Of a DNA stretch of 64,000 nt, positions 40,192 to 50,236 are shown in pieces. Under the pieces are notes generated by a model. That model was not told the DNA's origin, searched no databases, and saw nothing but the letters and a program-made list of their open reading frames with translations. This DNA is from Nemertoderma westbladi. Its lineage: Eukaryota > Xenacoelomorpha > Nemertodermatida > Nemertodermatidae. Both the position numbers and the translations under genes were made by a program. Every line of letters starts with the position of its first letter. The stretch's first letter is position 1. The stretch spans positions 25,511 to 89,510 of the forward strand of contig JAUCBJ010009095.1 in the NCBI GenBank assembly GCA_032718475.1. The letters are read 5' to 3'.

Positions 40192-41710
40192 ACACCCCCT
40201 TAATTAATCCACACCCCCTTAATTAATCCACACCCCCTTAATTAATCCACACCCCCTTAATTAATCCACACCCCCTTAATTAATTCACACCCCCTTAATT
40301 AATTCACACCCCCTTAATTAATCCACACCCCCTTAATTAATCCACACCCCCTTAATTAATCCACACCCCCTTAATTAATTCACACCCCCTTAATTAATCT
40401 ACACCCCCTTAATTAATCCACACCCCCTTAATTAATTCACACCCCCTTAATTAATCCACACCCCCTTAATTAATCCACACCCCCTTAATTAATCCACACC
40501 CCCTTAATTAATTCACACCCCCTTAATTAATCCACACCCCCTTAATTAATCCACACCCCCTTAATTAATCCACACCCCCTTAATTAATTCACACCCCCTT
40601 AATTAATCTACACCCCCTTAATTAATCCACACCCCCTTAATTAATCCACACCCCCTTAATTAATCCACACCCCCTTAATTAATTCACACCCCCTTAATTA
40701 ATTCACACCCCCTTAATTAATTCACACCCCCTTAATTAATCCACACCCCCTTAATTAATCCACACCCCCTTAATTAATCCACACCCCCTTAATTAATTCA
40801 CACCCCCTTAATTAATCCACACCCCCTTAATTAATCCACACCCCCTTAATTAATCCACACCCCCTTAATTAATTCACACCCCCTTAATTAATCCACACCC
40901 CCTTAATTAATCCACACCCCCTTAATTAATCCACACCCCCTTAATTAATTCACACCCCCTTAATTAATCTACACCCCCTTAATTAATCCACACCCCCTTA
41001 ATTAATCCACACCCCCTTAATTAATCCACACCCCCTTAATTAATTCACACCCCCTTAATTAATTCACACCCCCTTAATTAATTCACACCCCCTTAATTAA
41101 TCCACACCCCCTTAATTAATCCACACCCCCTTAATTAATCCACACCCCCTTAATTAATTCACACCCCCTTAATTAATCCACACCCCCTTAATTAATCCAC
41201 ACCCCCTTAATTAATCCACACCCCCTTAATTAATTCACACCCCCTTAATTAATCTACACCCCCTTAATTAATCCACACCCCCTTAATTAATCCACACCCC
41301 CTTAATTAATCCACACCCCCTTAATTAATTCACACCCCCTTAATTAATCCACACCCCCTTAATTAATTCACACCCCCTTAATTAATCTACACCCCCTTAA
41401 TTAATCCACACCCCCTTAATTAATTCACACCCCCTTAATTAATCCACACCCCCTTAATTAATCCACACCCCCTTAATTAATTCACACCCCCTTAATTAAT
41501 CCCCACCCCCTTAATTAATCCACACCCCCTTAATTAATCCACACCCCCTTAATTAATCCACACCCCCTTAATTAATTCACACCCCCTTAATTAATCCACA
41601 CCCCCTTAATTAATCCACACCCCCTTAATTAATCCCCACCCCCTTAATTAATTCACACCCCCTTAATTAATCCACACCCCCTTAATTAATCCACACCCCC
41701 TTAATTAATC
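40192..41710. repeat. 19-bp satellite, left arm (about 80 units)
   Basis: The unit is acacccccttaattaatcc, with the palindrome TTAATTAA in every copy. Three main end variants occur: aatcc, aattc and aatct. The variant order repeats exactly with a period of 19 units (361 bases) between about 40530 and 41250. For example, the rare aatct units end at 40609 and 40970, exactly 361 apart. No acaacccc variant, common in the right arm, was seen. Each unit puts a run of five G on the minus strand. Confidence 0.97.
41706..41710. repeat. target-site duplication TAATC, left copy
   Basis: TAATC directly precedes the TGT of the 5' LTR and matches the five bases right after the ACA of the 3' LTR at 58110-58114. 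A sixth base does not match. Because TAATC is also part of the satellite unit, the duplication is what is expected from an insertion into the array. Confidence 0.8.
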
Positions 41711-42849
41711 TGTAAAGGCTTTTGCGTAATTAGCCGGTTATTTTACCCGTAAAGTACTCTGTAGTTGATTTAACAGGCATAAAGGCCGTGTCCTTACTGT
41801 ACTGTTGTTTTAGAGGACATAAAAGTCATTTCTTCTGTATGTGTACTTTAGCGGACATAATCCGACATTTTATGACGCAATATGCCGGATCCTCTTGAAA
41901 CAGTGTCGCTACCATGACGACGGCTAACAGCTGATATTGCCACGTAGAACATCTCTTTGTTCTTTGTTCTCTCTTTGTTCGGTCAACCAATCAGAGCGTT
42001 TTTTGCCTCTGTGTTGGATGGTAGATAGAAACTCGTGGAGTTGAATCAGTATGTGATTTCGTCCACAGCCTACAACACCGGCGTGGAACCTCCGTGTTTC
42101 AATCTTTAGTTCAACATTAGTAGGCTTAATTATAGAACGTATATCCGTTATCTTACATACCAAACCTTAACATATCATACATATCTTACTTAACATTACT
42201 GCTGTTGCTGTCTGTTATTCATTATATTTGTTGATGAAATATTATATTGGAATACTGATCAATAGTCAGACACCCCAATCTTCTTGATATACTAAAGGTT
42301 AGAGAGACCGGTTACATATAAACGATTGCGACTTATGTTAAGTGGTTTGAAGTGAATCTAATGCTATTTTATAGGCCCTACATGTATTGTCTGTTATTCT
42401 CTTTGTATGTGACTAAAATTAGTAAAGGTCGGCAGATTGGTGTGCAGCATTGTGTATGATTGTGATTGATAACGAAGCATTTCCTAAAGAATGCGCCATA
42501 TACGTGAATCTATAGCCATCCCATTGCGTCTGGTTTAAGTCATAACTCTGTTTATATATTTAGAGCGCCACGTCCTAAAGGAACTGTTAATATTTCCCGA
42601 AAGTGAATAGTATTTGTCAGAGATTATATATATTACGATCAGTCGAATAATACAGTAGACCTACCCCGCAATATGATTAGGCTTCCGAATCCAGTCTCCC
42701 GGGTATATCCAGCGGGTGAATGATCGCGCATAGACTGGTTTCGGCTAATGTAGTGTATCAAATATTTGTCGTAGGCTAAAGACTATCTATTATCTAGAAG
42801 ACATCCTAATTTGGCAGGTTAAACTGCTAAAGGTCTGAAAGCGCGAACA
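41711..42849 (+). repeat. 5' LTR of the BEL/Pao element
   Basis: This is 1139 bases, starting TGTAAAGGCTTTTGCG and ending GCGCGAACA. It matches the 3' LTR apart from about nine substitutions (three within the first 40 bases and six in the last 350), one 10-base duplication and one 392-base insertion in the other copy. A 79-codon antisense ORF near its middle is also in the 3' copy and has no recognisable domain. I could not place a TATA box or transcription start with confidence. Confidence 0.93.
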
Positions 42850-45159
42850 ATAACGGATATAGCTTCTGTATTGCAGTAGGCAATAAAGCTGAAGTACCGG
42901 CCAACCGGTACCCAGTAGGCCTGACAACCTAACAACCTGGACCGGTACCTACAGCAGTACAGGTACAGCAGTATTATTCGAATTGATAATTATATACCGG
43001 TAGGCCTTAATATTGAATCAGGGAGGGCCCGCCCTGGTTTTTTATTGAGATTTTACTTGTTTCTGTCAAGTTTTATTTATTTGTAGGCCAATATTGAGCA
43101 GAAGGCGTGTAAGCCTGCTCAGATTGTACAGACAATTTGTAGGCTAGACTGTTGTCTGACTGTTGTTCAGTCAGAACGGATTGCAGTGTGTGTAGAGCAT
43201 CTGTCCGATAAAGTGCTAGTTAGGAACGTAGGGGCTTCAAGTGCTGTGAGGTAAACCCCCTGTGAAAGAATAAGTCGTACTACTAGGTTAGAACGCATAC
43301 TAACTAATCATTTCGGAGTCTGCATATACTGTAGTTTATTTAGGCTTGATAGTAGTCTGCCATCGTTTGGTCTGTACTTTGTTTGTGTAGTCTGTACAGG
43401 TAGCGTATAATTCTTATTTAGATAATTTGTAGGCTGGATAGTTGTCTGGCTGTTGTTGGGTCTGAAGAAATTTCGGTGTGTGTAGAGTGTATGTCCGATA
43501 AAGTGCCAGTTGGGAACGTAGGGGCTTCCAGTGCTGTGAGGTAAACCCCCTCTGAAAGAATAAGTTGTACTACTAGGTTAGAACGCATACTAACTAACCA
43601 TTTCGGAGTCTGCATATACCGTAGTTTGTTTAGGCTTGATAGTAGTCTGTCAGTATTTGGTCTGCATTTTGTTTGAGTAGTTTGTACGCGTAGCGTAATA
43701 TTTATTATTCAGAGTTTATGCTATTATTCGCAACATTCATATCCCCAAGTTTATTCCTACAGTAATTGTGCTTGTTATACATACCGTTATAGTTAAACTA
43801 ACCCCGGTACTACATCAGGGCTGCTCGGCGTAGGTAAAGACTGGAGATTTTATGCTTTGGTCACTCCGGCAGATACCGTGGTTCTTTTAGCTGATCAAGT
43901 ATTTTTAACTACTGATTATTTGTTGTACAAGTACTTGTACCTAATTTAGGGTTTAGTGTACAGTGCTTTCCGAAGGTAATTAGCGTGTAGGCAGTATATT
44001 TGTGTTGTAAAGTGGTTAATAGGCACGTTGGTTCTGGTAGACCGCGGTAATTAACTTCTGGGTAGGAACACTCCGTGATACATAACGTAGTACCTATAGC
44101 GATACGGCTATAGGTCGTCAGACGGTGGTATTTTTCCTATCTGGACAGCGCAATATATTTACTACTACTTATTATTTTCAAATACCGTAGTAACCTGTCC
44201 GTTGTAATAACCAGATATTCTAACCCTTTGTTAGGCTGGTTAGTAGACTTCTTGTAAAATTACCCTAAAAATTCGTACTAGTAAATTTTTGTGTTTATTT
44301 AGAGATTGTAATCTCACCCCGAATTGTACGTAAATTTGTAGTATTAAGTAACTTAGGTAAATTAGAATTATTTGTTTTAGTGTCCAACAAGTAGCACTTC
44401 ACTGAGAGCGCACAGCTTCTGTGTAGTGACTCCCCCAGAAATAATAACATTTATTTCAAATATTGACAAAAACCCATTAAACGGGTATATATATATTATA
44501 AATCAACTCAAACGATTTATAAATAGTAGGCCTGCCATACAACAACTAGGTCTCAATATCAGTTGGACTACTGCTTAACTAACGGTAATAAAGTAAGTTA
44601 AAGTAACCAAGTAACCCTTAAAATTCAGAAATTCAATTATTTAAAATAATTGACATACCGGTATTCACGATAGGCTTATTATATTTATTTCTATAAATTT
44701 AGGCTGAAATCATACCGGTATTCTGTAATTAATTCTAGTCTGTAATTATACTTATATATATACATTATAAGTGTAAGCTGTATACCGGTATTTACGATAG
44801 GCCTATTATATATTTATAAATTTAGGCTGTAATTATACCGGTATTCTGTAATTAATTCTAGTTGATAATTATACTTATATATACTATAAGTGTAAACTGC
44901 ATACCGGTATTCACGATAGGCCTATTATATATTTATATATATTTGTGCTGAGATTACCTACCGGTATTCTGTGACAAACCTAGTCTGTAATAATACTTAT
45001 ATATACTATAAGCATACCGGTATTCTAATATATTATATATATATCACGCTACACTGAGTAGCAGTATCGGTAATTAATTACTAGGCTAACGGTGATACTG
45101 AATTACTAGACTTGCTTAAACTGTAATATAGCAGTAGGCATTCAACTGTACAAACCAAT
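42850..45159 (+). promoter_or_regulatory. long untranslated leader of the BEL/Pao element with two tandem-repeat blocks
   Basis: No ORF of note is present. A two-copy direct repeat of 290 bases runs from 43134 to about 43710; each copy carries aatttgtaggct, a tgtgtgtagag stretch, and a gtgaggtaaacccc motif. A second block at 44654-45030 has about three copies of 113-127 bases, each headed by ataccggtatt and containing gataggc. The palindrome ACCGGT recurs through the leader. RNA-level roles such as packaging or translation control are possible but not shown. Confidence 0.6.
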
Positions 45160-47463
45160 ATGTCTGACACAAAGCAAAACCTGTCAGACAGTCTCCTAGA
45201 TACAACCATATGTGACCCAGACAGGAGTGTGGAATGTGTAGGACCGAAGTTCAACTCACCTCCTACTGTAAGAAAGATCATCCCTCCCGTAGTAATATCA
45301 GACCCTAGGCTAGTCCAACATCGTAGGTCTATCATAGGCACTCAGGCTCAGGTCAAGCGGGACCAAGAAGCAGCGGAACAGCAACAACCCACGAGCCAAG
45401 AACTTATTTCTCAACGGCCCGACAGCTCCAGTAGTGAGGATACTGTAGAGCTGACACCCGAGCGCGGAGCAAAGATGACGGATGCGGTTTATTCAGATCC
45501 CCTTCTCATCCTTCCTGCAGCCGTACTCACTAGGTTATTGATTGCGGTGGAAGAACACCAGATCGATTGGGTGAGAAGTAAGCGATCGACTAAAGATAGT
45601 TATGCGGGATACACAAGGGAAGAACTGAAGTCTATTGTTGAGTCGCAATGGAACTTCCCCGGACCCGGACTACCGTTTGACTTATCAGAAGCTGCCTGGG
45701 AAGATATATACAGGATGGGAGTAACCAAGGAAACCATCGATCCAGCTGTGTGGAAGAGGTCCGCAGCCGGATACGTACAGGGATTCTTCAGCTCCATGGA
45801 TCGATTAGAAAAACAACTGTTTCAACAACCCCAAGGACCTCAAGAGCAGGGACAGCTGCTTTATCAAGTTAGAGAAAGAATTCTGCGAATCAGGCTAATC
45901 TTATCGGCCTTTGAGGAGGCTTCTAAAAGAAGACAAGACACGGCGTTGCAAGTTGCCGTAAAGACTTGGTTTCAACGGGTGAGTCTCCAGGTTCAAGGAA
46001 CGGCTCAGTGGAAAGCTCAGCTGGAGGAGCGCTCAACCCATGGAGAATCAACAGACGCTACTTTTTCCCAAGTGGAAAGTGAAGCGACGGCAGAGAAACC
46101 GCATAAGAGGGATGCCATTGACATCTATCTGTCAGACTATCAACGTTTTTTAGGTGATGAAGAGTTGAGGAGAAGGCTGGATGGACTTAGCCCTAATAGT
46201 GAAGGAACCCAGCGTGTGTTGGACGCCATCGATGTGGATATGAGAGCTGCGAACCAAGCTAAATTTGATGAACAACTCCGCATCGCTAGAGTCCAAGAAG
46301 AACAAGTAAAGAAAAAAGGTATAGAAGACAGAAAGATAGCAGCAGCGGCAGCAGCAGAAGCAGAAGCAGAAAGAAAGGCGGCAGAAGCAGCGGCAGAGGC
46401 AAAGGCGGCAGCGGCAGAGGCAAAAGCGGCAGAGGCAAAGGCGGCAGCGGCAGAGGCAAAAGCGGCAGCAGCGGCAGAAGCGGAAAGAAAGATAGCGGTG
46501 GCAGAAGCAGAACGGAGAGCGGCTGAAGAGATCGCCCAACTAGAGTTGGAAAATCTTCAAGAGAGGCAAGATAATTTTAATAAACAGTTAACAGCTAGTA
46601 ATATGCAGATGATGAGTCGATCTACTCCCAAAAGACAGGGTTATACATCATCTGAGGAAGGCGATACCACCGATCATGAAAGCGGAGGAAATAGATCTCG
46701 TCTAAGCAGACGTAGAAGAATATCCCACCGCCAGAAACTGCCTGATTTGCCCCCAGCTGTTAGAAAACAACTAAATAACCCAAACTTAGGTAGTACAGAA
46801 CCCACAGACCAAATAATTGAAATAGAAAGACTCCCTACTATAGTAGATGAGCCTGAAATAATTAGGCCTGTTCTTGAAATCACCCCTTCGGTGATAGAGA
46901 CACCTGTGCTCCCAGAACCCACCTTTAAATTCCCTTTACATAGCACCAAATTATCTGTGCCTAGAGGAACAGCCCCTGAAACAGTGTCGGTCCTTGACTC
47001 CGAGCGAAATATAAAGGATATATCGCCCGTAGTCCCTCGTCTGCCCGCTACGACGTTGGCGGATCCCGCTTCGGCGGTTGATTGGGTAGACGAGAGACGG
47101 CGGGGGATGGATATTCTCCTCGGAAAGATGGAGGAGAATCGAGTGCGCTCCTCCCAACAGGTCTGAGAGTTAGAAGGGACTATTCAACAGTTAAAGGGAA
47201 CCGTAAAGGAAAGTAGGTTAGAGTTGCAAGAAGTGCAGCAAAGTATCGCGCTAGAACGTGATAAATTAGTAAATCTACAAAAGGGTATATCACCACCCTC
47301 TGTAACAATATGTCAACCCGTTAGGTCTGAAGTATCTCATGCGCAAGGTGTGGAGCCTACACGCATCTATACTGCTAGCGAAGTAGAAACTCCTATAGTA
47401 AACCCTATTAAGGGTAATTATAGACCTGTTGATAGTGATATTCCCTATAGACCTAACCTATAG
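45160..47463 (+). pseudogene. BEL/Pao ORF1: Ala/Glu-rich coiled-coil protein upstream of gag, with an in-frame TGA
   Basis: The ORF starts at an ATG (MSDTKQNLSDSLLD) and is open for 668 codons to a TGA at 47164-47166. The same frame then stays open for 99 more codons to TAG at 47461, and the extension looks like more heptad-rich coiled coil (LELQEVQQSIALERDKLVNL). The TGA is therefore best read as a nonsense change in one longer protein. Residues 391-477 are a long run of Ala, Glu and Lys, followed by LENLQERQDNFNKQL. A basic patch SRLSRRRRISHRQK follows near residue 510. There are no zinc knuckles, protease or membrane segment. No family was recognised; a structural or accessory gag-like role is only inferred from position. 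It overlaps the longest gag reading frame by 35 bases in the +1 frame. Confidence 0.75.
46338..46516 (+). repeat. imperfect GCAGMR-type microsatellite inside ORF1
   Basis: This is a run of gcagcag, gcagaa, gcagagg and gcaaagg triplet pairs coding for the Ala/Glu/Lys stretch. The same DNA explains the Cys/Phe/Arg-rich antisense ORF at 46150-46539, which is not a gene. Replication slippage probably makes the coiled-coil length variable between copies. Confidence 0.85.
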
Positions 47464-47506
47464 ACCGAGAAATTTATATACCGATAACTCGATATTAAAT
47501 AACACG

Positions 47507-50236
47507 ATGGCCCAAGAAAGTTTTACGCGTCAAATGGCTAGAACCGAAGCCCGGCAAGCGGTAAAGGTGGGAGAGATCGTCAAGTTCAATGGAGATGAGA
47601 TGAAATGGTTACCTTTTAATGAATATTATAAAGATAACATTCAGAACTCTGTACTATCTAATGGAGAGAAACTTAGATTCCTCATCGAGTGCTTGGAAGG
47701 ATCTCCCAAGTTAATGGCGTTAAAGTTTATTGGACATCCAGACGGATTAAGACAAGTTTGGGATATACTAAACATCAGGTATGGTAATAGGAATAACATA
47801 GCTAAATATTTGTATGCAAAATTAGTAGCGCCCCGAAAGTTCATTAGCAGCGGGATAATAGAGTTTTCCGATGAGATTCAAGAGATCTGTAGACAATTAG
47901 ATTGGTTAGGTAAGTCTCATGAATATCAGAGTTCTATGGTTATTGGAGCCGTGGCTTCTACTTTACCGAAGGGTGGAGTAGGTACACGCTGGGATAAGAA
48001 AATGTTATATATGATGGAACAACAACGACGAGACCCTACCATGGCTGATCTCATGTCATTCCTAGATGGAGAAGTGAAATTACAGCTCCTAAAACTGTCC
48101 AGAGAGAAGACACCGGAAAACAAGGTAAGTGAGAAACCCGTCTCTAGGAGAAAGGTAACACCAGTGTGTTATACAGACGACGGCGAAAGCCAGACTTCTC
48201 AAGGAGAGGATAGCGGGAAAGACACTGAAAGATCTTATTATGTCAATAAAATGCCTAAAGATCAGGTAAGTAAATGCAAGTCTCGAACCAATGACAGGAG
48301 AGAACAGGTAAGAAAAACTCCTCCTACGTCTCCCAAGAGAATTCAGGTGAGAAAGCCCGAAGAAAGAACGAGTGTGCACAATGTTATTCAAAATAAGGTA
48401 AGTAACATCAAACCGAAATGTGCGCTATGTGACGGGACCCACCGCTTGAATATGTGTGATGAATTCCTGAAGAAATCATTAACGGAGAGACGGGAAGTCA
48501 TGTGGGATAAGCGGTTGTGTTATAATTGCCTCAGACAAGGACACCAACGGCGAACCTGTTACTCCGACACAAGGTGTGCAAAGTGCGGTGCGAAACATCA
48601 TATCTTGTTGCACACTGAATTCGAGCGAAATAGTCCGAGTCAGGTAAGTGATTCCGAACTACATGTCCAATTCAGTGATGTGAACGACACTGATCAATCT
48701 GAGATGGAAGGATTCTATACGGACGAGTTCTCCGATGAAAACGAATCCTGTTACATGATAAATACCGCAGTGTATCGAGCACTCACGTATGAAAAAGATA
48801 CAGACAGCGACCTCACTCTAACTACTTCTGATCGACAACCATCTTGGAAAGCGCCAACTTCCAATGTAGGAATCCGAGAATTTCCTGTAGTACAGGTAAG
48901 GGTCCATGGACCTAAAAGGAGTTATGTAGTGAACGCCCTCCTTGACTCCGGTAGTACAGGAACACTCATCGACAAAGAACTAGCCGAAGACATCTTTGTT
49001 GGACAACCAAAGTTCCGAACTAAGCTAAACATGTCAGGAATTATGCAGGTTTGGAAATCTACAGTAATAGCGGATTATTATGTAGGTGCGTTGTCCACCC
49101 CCCAGGATGAACTAGGAGAACATAGTATAAGGTCAGTAAAAATGGTGGCAATAAAGAACTTCGCTACCACCCAAGTGGAACCTTATAACTGGGATGAGGA
49201 CGATTTCACCCAGCAACTGGAAATACCTAGATTCAACACCGATTACCCTGGAGTGCAAATACTCATCGGTCAAAACGCGCATGAAGCGCTCGAGACATTG
49301 GAGAAACGGCCCGCTCAACCGCAACCATTACAACCTTATGCGGGAAGAACTAAAGTGGGTTGGTACTTTACTGGCCCTTCCCGTAGAACTCTCATGGAAA
49401 GATTACCGAAAGATCAGGTATATCAAGTGCGAGAATGGGAAGTTGAGAACAGTGAGTTAGACGATCCAACTGAGGGAACTCCATACTCCTCAGACAACGA
49501 CGATATACACCAACTCTTCGATGAGGAGAATACAATCGATCTCCTTCAGGAAAACGAGACTTGGCAAAACCAAGTGAACTTATGTCAACTCCTTCTTCCA
49601 TCAGAACGAGACGACTATAACGACGAGCTTAACGACGTCATTGAACGTTATAATACCAAGACTCGGGATGAACATGCCGTACGATTCTTTACTCAAGAGG
49701 CTGTAGAGCCCAACTCCTACGATAAGGCCCTATCGGTAGAGGAAGAAAGAGCCAAGCAGATCCAAGCGACAACTACCCGTTTTCTTAAAGATCAAGGTAG
49801 ATATGAGATCGGTCTACCTTTCCGAAAGCGAGAACCAAAGTTCGTAAACAACAGACCCTTGGCGGAGAAAAGAATTGCTCAACTACATCGACGCCTTACG
49901 GCAAATTCTTCAGCTAAAGAAATGTATCAAACGCAGTTGAAGAAGTTTATTAGCAAGGGATATGCGGAGCTAGTACCGGAAGAAACACCTATAACTGAGA
50001 GAACGTATTATTTAACTCACCATTACGTTCCCAAACCCGGTAAACCCCATGAAGTACGAGTGGTGTTTGACGGCTCCGCCCTCTATATGGGCCAATCCCT
50101 TAATTCCGAATTGTTACCCGGACCCAACTTACTCAAATCATTGTTGGGAATAAATACTTTTAAGATTAAGACAATATTCCATTGCTTTCGCCTCAGATAT
50201 AGAAGGCATGTTCTTACAAGTCAAAGCGCTGGATAG
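47507..50236 (+). CDS. gag-pol: BEL/Pao gag - protease - start of reverse transcriptase
   Basis: The frame is open from 47429, but the ATG at 47507 (cacgATGg) gives a normal gag start MAQESFTRQMARTEARQAV. In codons counted from 47429, a DUF1759-type gag domain spans about 45-225 (WLPFNEYYKDNIQNS, LIECLEGSPKLMAL, RYGNRNNIAKYLYAKL). Zinc knuckles start at 331 (C-x2-C-x3-H-x4-C), 364 (CYNCLRQGHQRRTC) and 383 (C-x2-C, His-rich). The aspartic protease active site LLDSGSTGTLI has its Asp at 506. The RT region opens with GRYEIGLPFR near 790 and VRVVFDGSA near 880. The frame is lost near 50170, just before RT motif A, and this frame then meets a stop at 50234. No in-frame stop lies between gag and protease, as is usual in BEL/Pao elements. 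Confidence 0.92.
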   Translation: MAQESFTRQMARTEARQAVKVGEIVKFNGDEMKWLPFNEYYKDNIQNSVLSNGEKLRFLIECLEGSPKLMALKFIGHPDGLRQVWDILNIRYGNRNNIAKYLYAKLVAPRKFISSGIIEFSDEIQEICRQLDWLGKSHEYQSSMVIGAVASTLPKGGVGTRWDKKMLYMMEQQRRDPTMADLMSFLDGEVKLQLLKLSREKTPENKVSEKPVSRRKVTPVCYTDDGESQTSQGEDSGKDTERSYYVNKMPKDQVSKCKSRTNDRREQVRKTPPTSPKRIQVRKPEERTSVHNVIQNKVSNIKPKCALCDGTHRLNMCDEFLKKSLTERREVMWDKRLCYNCLRQGHQRRTCYSDTRCAKCGAKHHILLHTEFERNSPSQVSDSELHVQFSDVNDTDQSEMEGFYTDEFSDENESCYMINTAVYRALTYEKDTDSDLTLTTSDRQPSWKAPTSNVGIREFPVVQVRVHGPKRSYVVNALLDSGSTGTLIDKELAEDIFVGQPKFRTKLNMSGIMQVWKSTVIADYYVGALSTPQDELGEHSIRSVKMVAIKNFATTQVEPYNWDEDDFTQQLEIPRFNTDYPGVQILIGQNAHEALETLEKRPAQPQPLQPYAGRTKVGWYFTGPSRRTLMERLPKDQVYQVREWEVENSELDDPTEGTPYSSDNDDIHQLFDEENTIDLLQENETWQNQVNLCQLLLPSERDDYNDELNDVIERYNTKTRDEHAVRFFTQEAVEPNSYDKALSVEEERAKQIQATTTRFLKDQGRYEIGLPFRKREPKFVNNRPLAEKRIAQLHRRLTANSSAKEMYQTQLKKFISKGYAELVPEETPITERTYYLTHHYVPKPGKPHEVRVVFDGSALYMGQSLNSELLPGPNLLKSLLGINTFKIKTIFHCFRLRYRRHVLTSQSAG
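48122..48901 (+). promoter_or_regulatory. cluster of seven near-consensus 5' splice sites in the gag spacer and knuckle region
   Basis: Sites are AAG|GTAAGT at 48122, CAG|GTAAGT at 48263, CAG|GTAAGA at 48305, CAG|GTGAGA at 48344, AAG|GTAAGT at 48395, CAG|GTAAGT at 48641 and CAG|GTAAGG at 48893. All lie in the same codon phase and encode K/Q-V-S/R. Ser is always AGT and Arg always AGA or AGG, so the similarity is at the nucleotide level. I saw none of this quality in ORF1 or in the rest of pol. Use as splice donors is not shown. Confidence 0.6.

Noticed and set aside
41924-42163. Antisense 79-codon ORF present in both LTRs
   Set aside because: It is identical at both places only because the LTRs are duplicates; it has no recognisable domain and is antisense to the element.
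42850-42870. Primer-binding site next to the 5' LTR
   Set aside because: The sequence after the LTR does not begin with TGG or an obvious tRNA 3'-end complement, so none is annotated.
46150-46539. Cys/Phe/Arg-rich antisense ORF of 129 codons
   Set aside because: It is a shadow of the GCAG-type microsatellite that codes the Ala/Glu stretch of ORF1.
47164-47166. Programmed stop readthrough or selenocysteine at the ORF1 TGA
   Set aside because: A second TGA in the integrase and a frameshift show that the copy is decayed, so simple mutation is the better explanation; no supporting RNA structure was identified.
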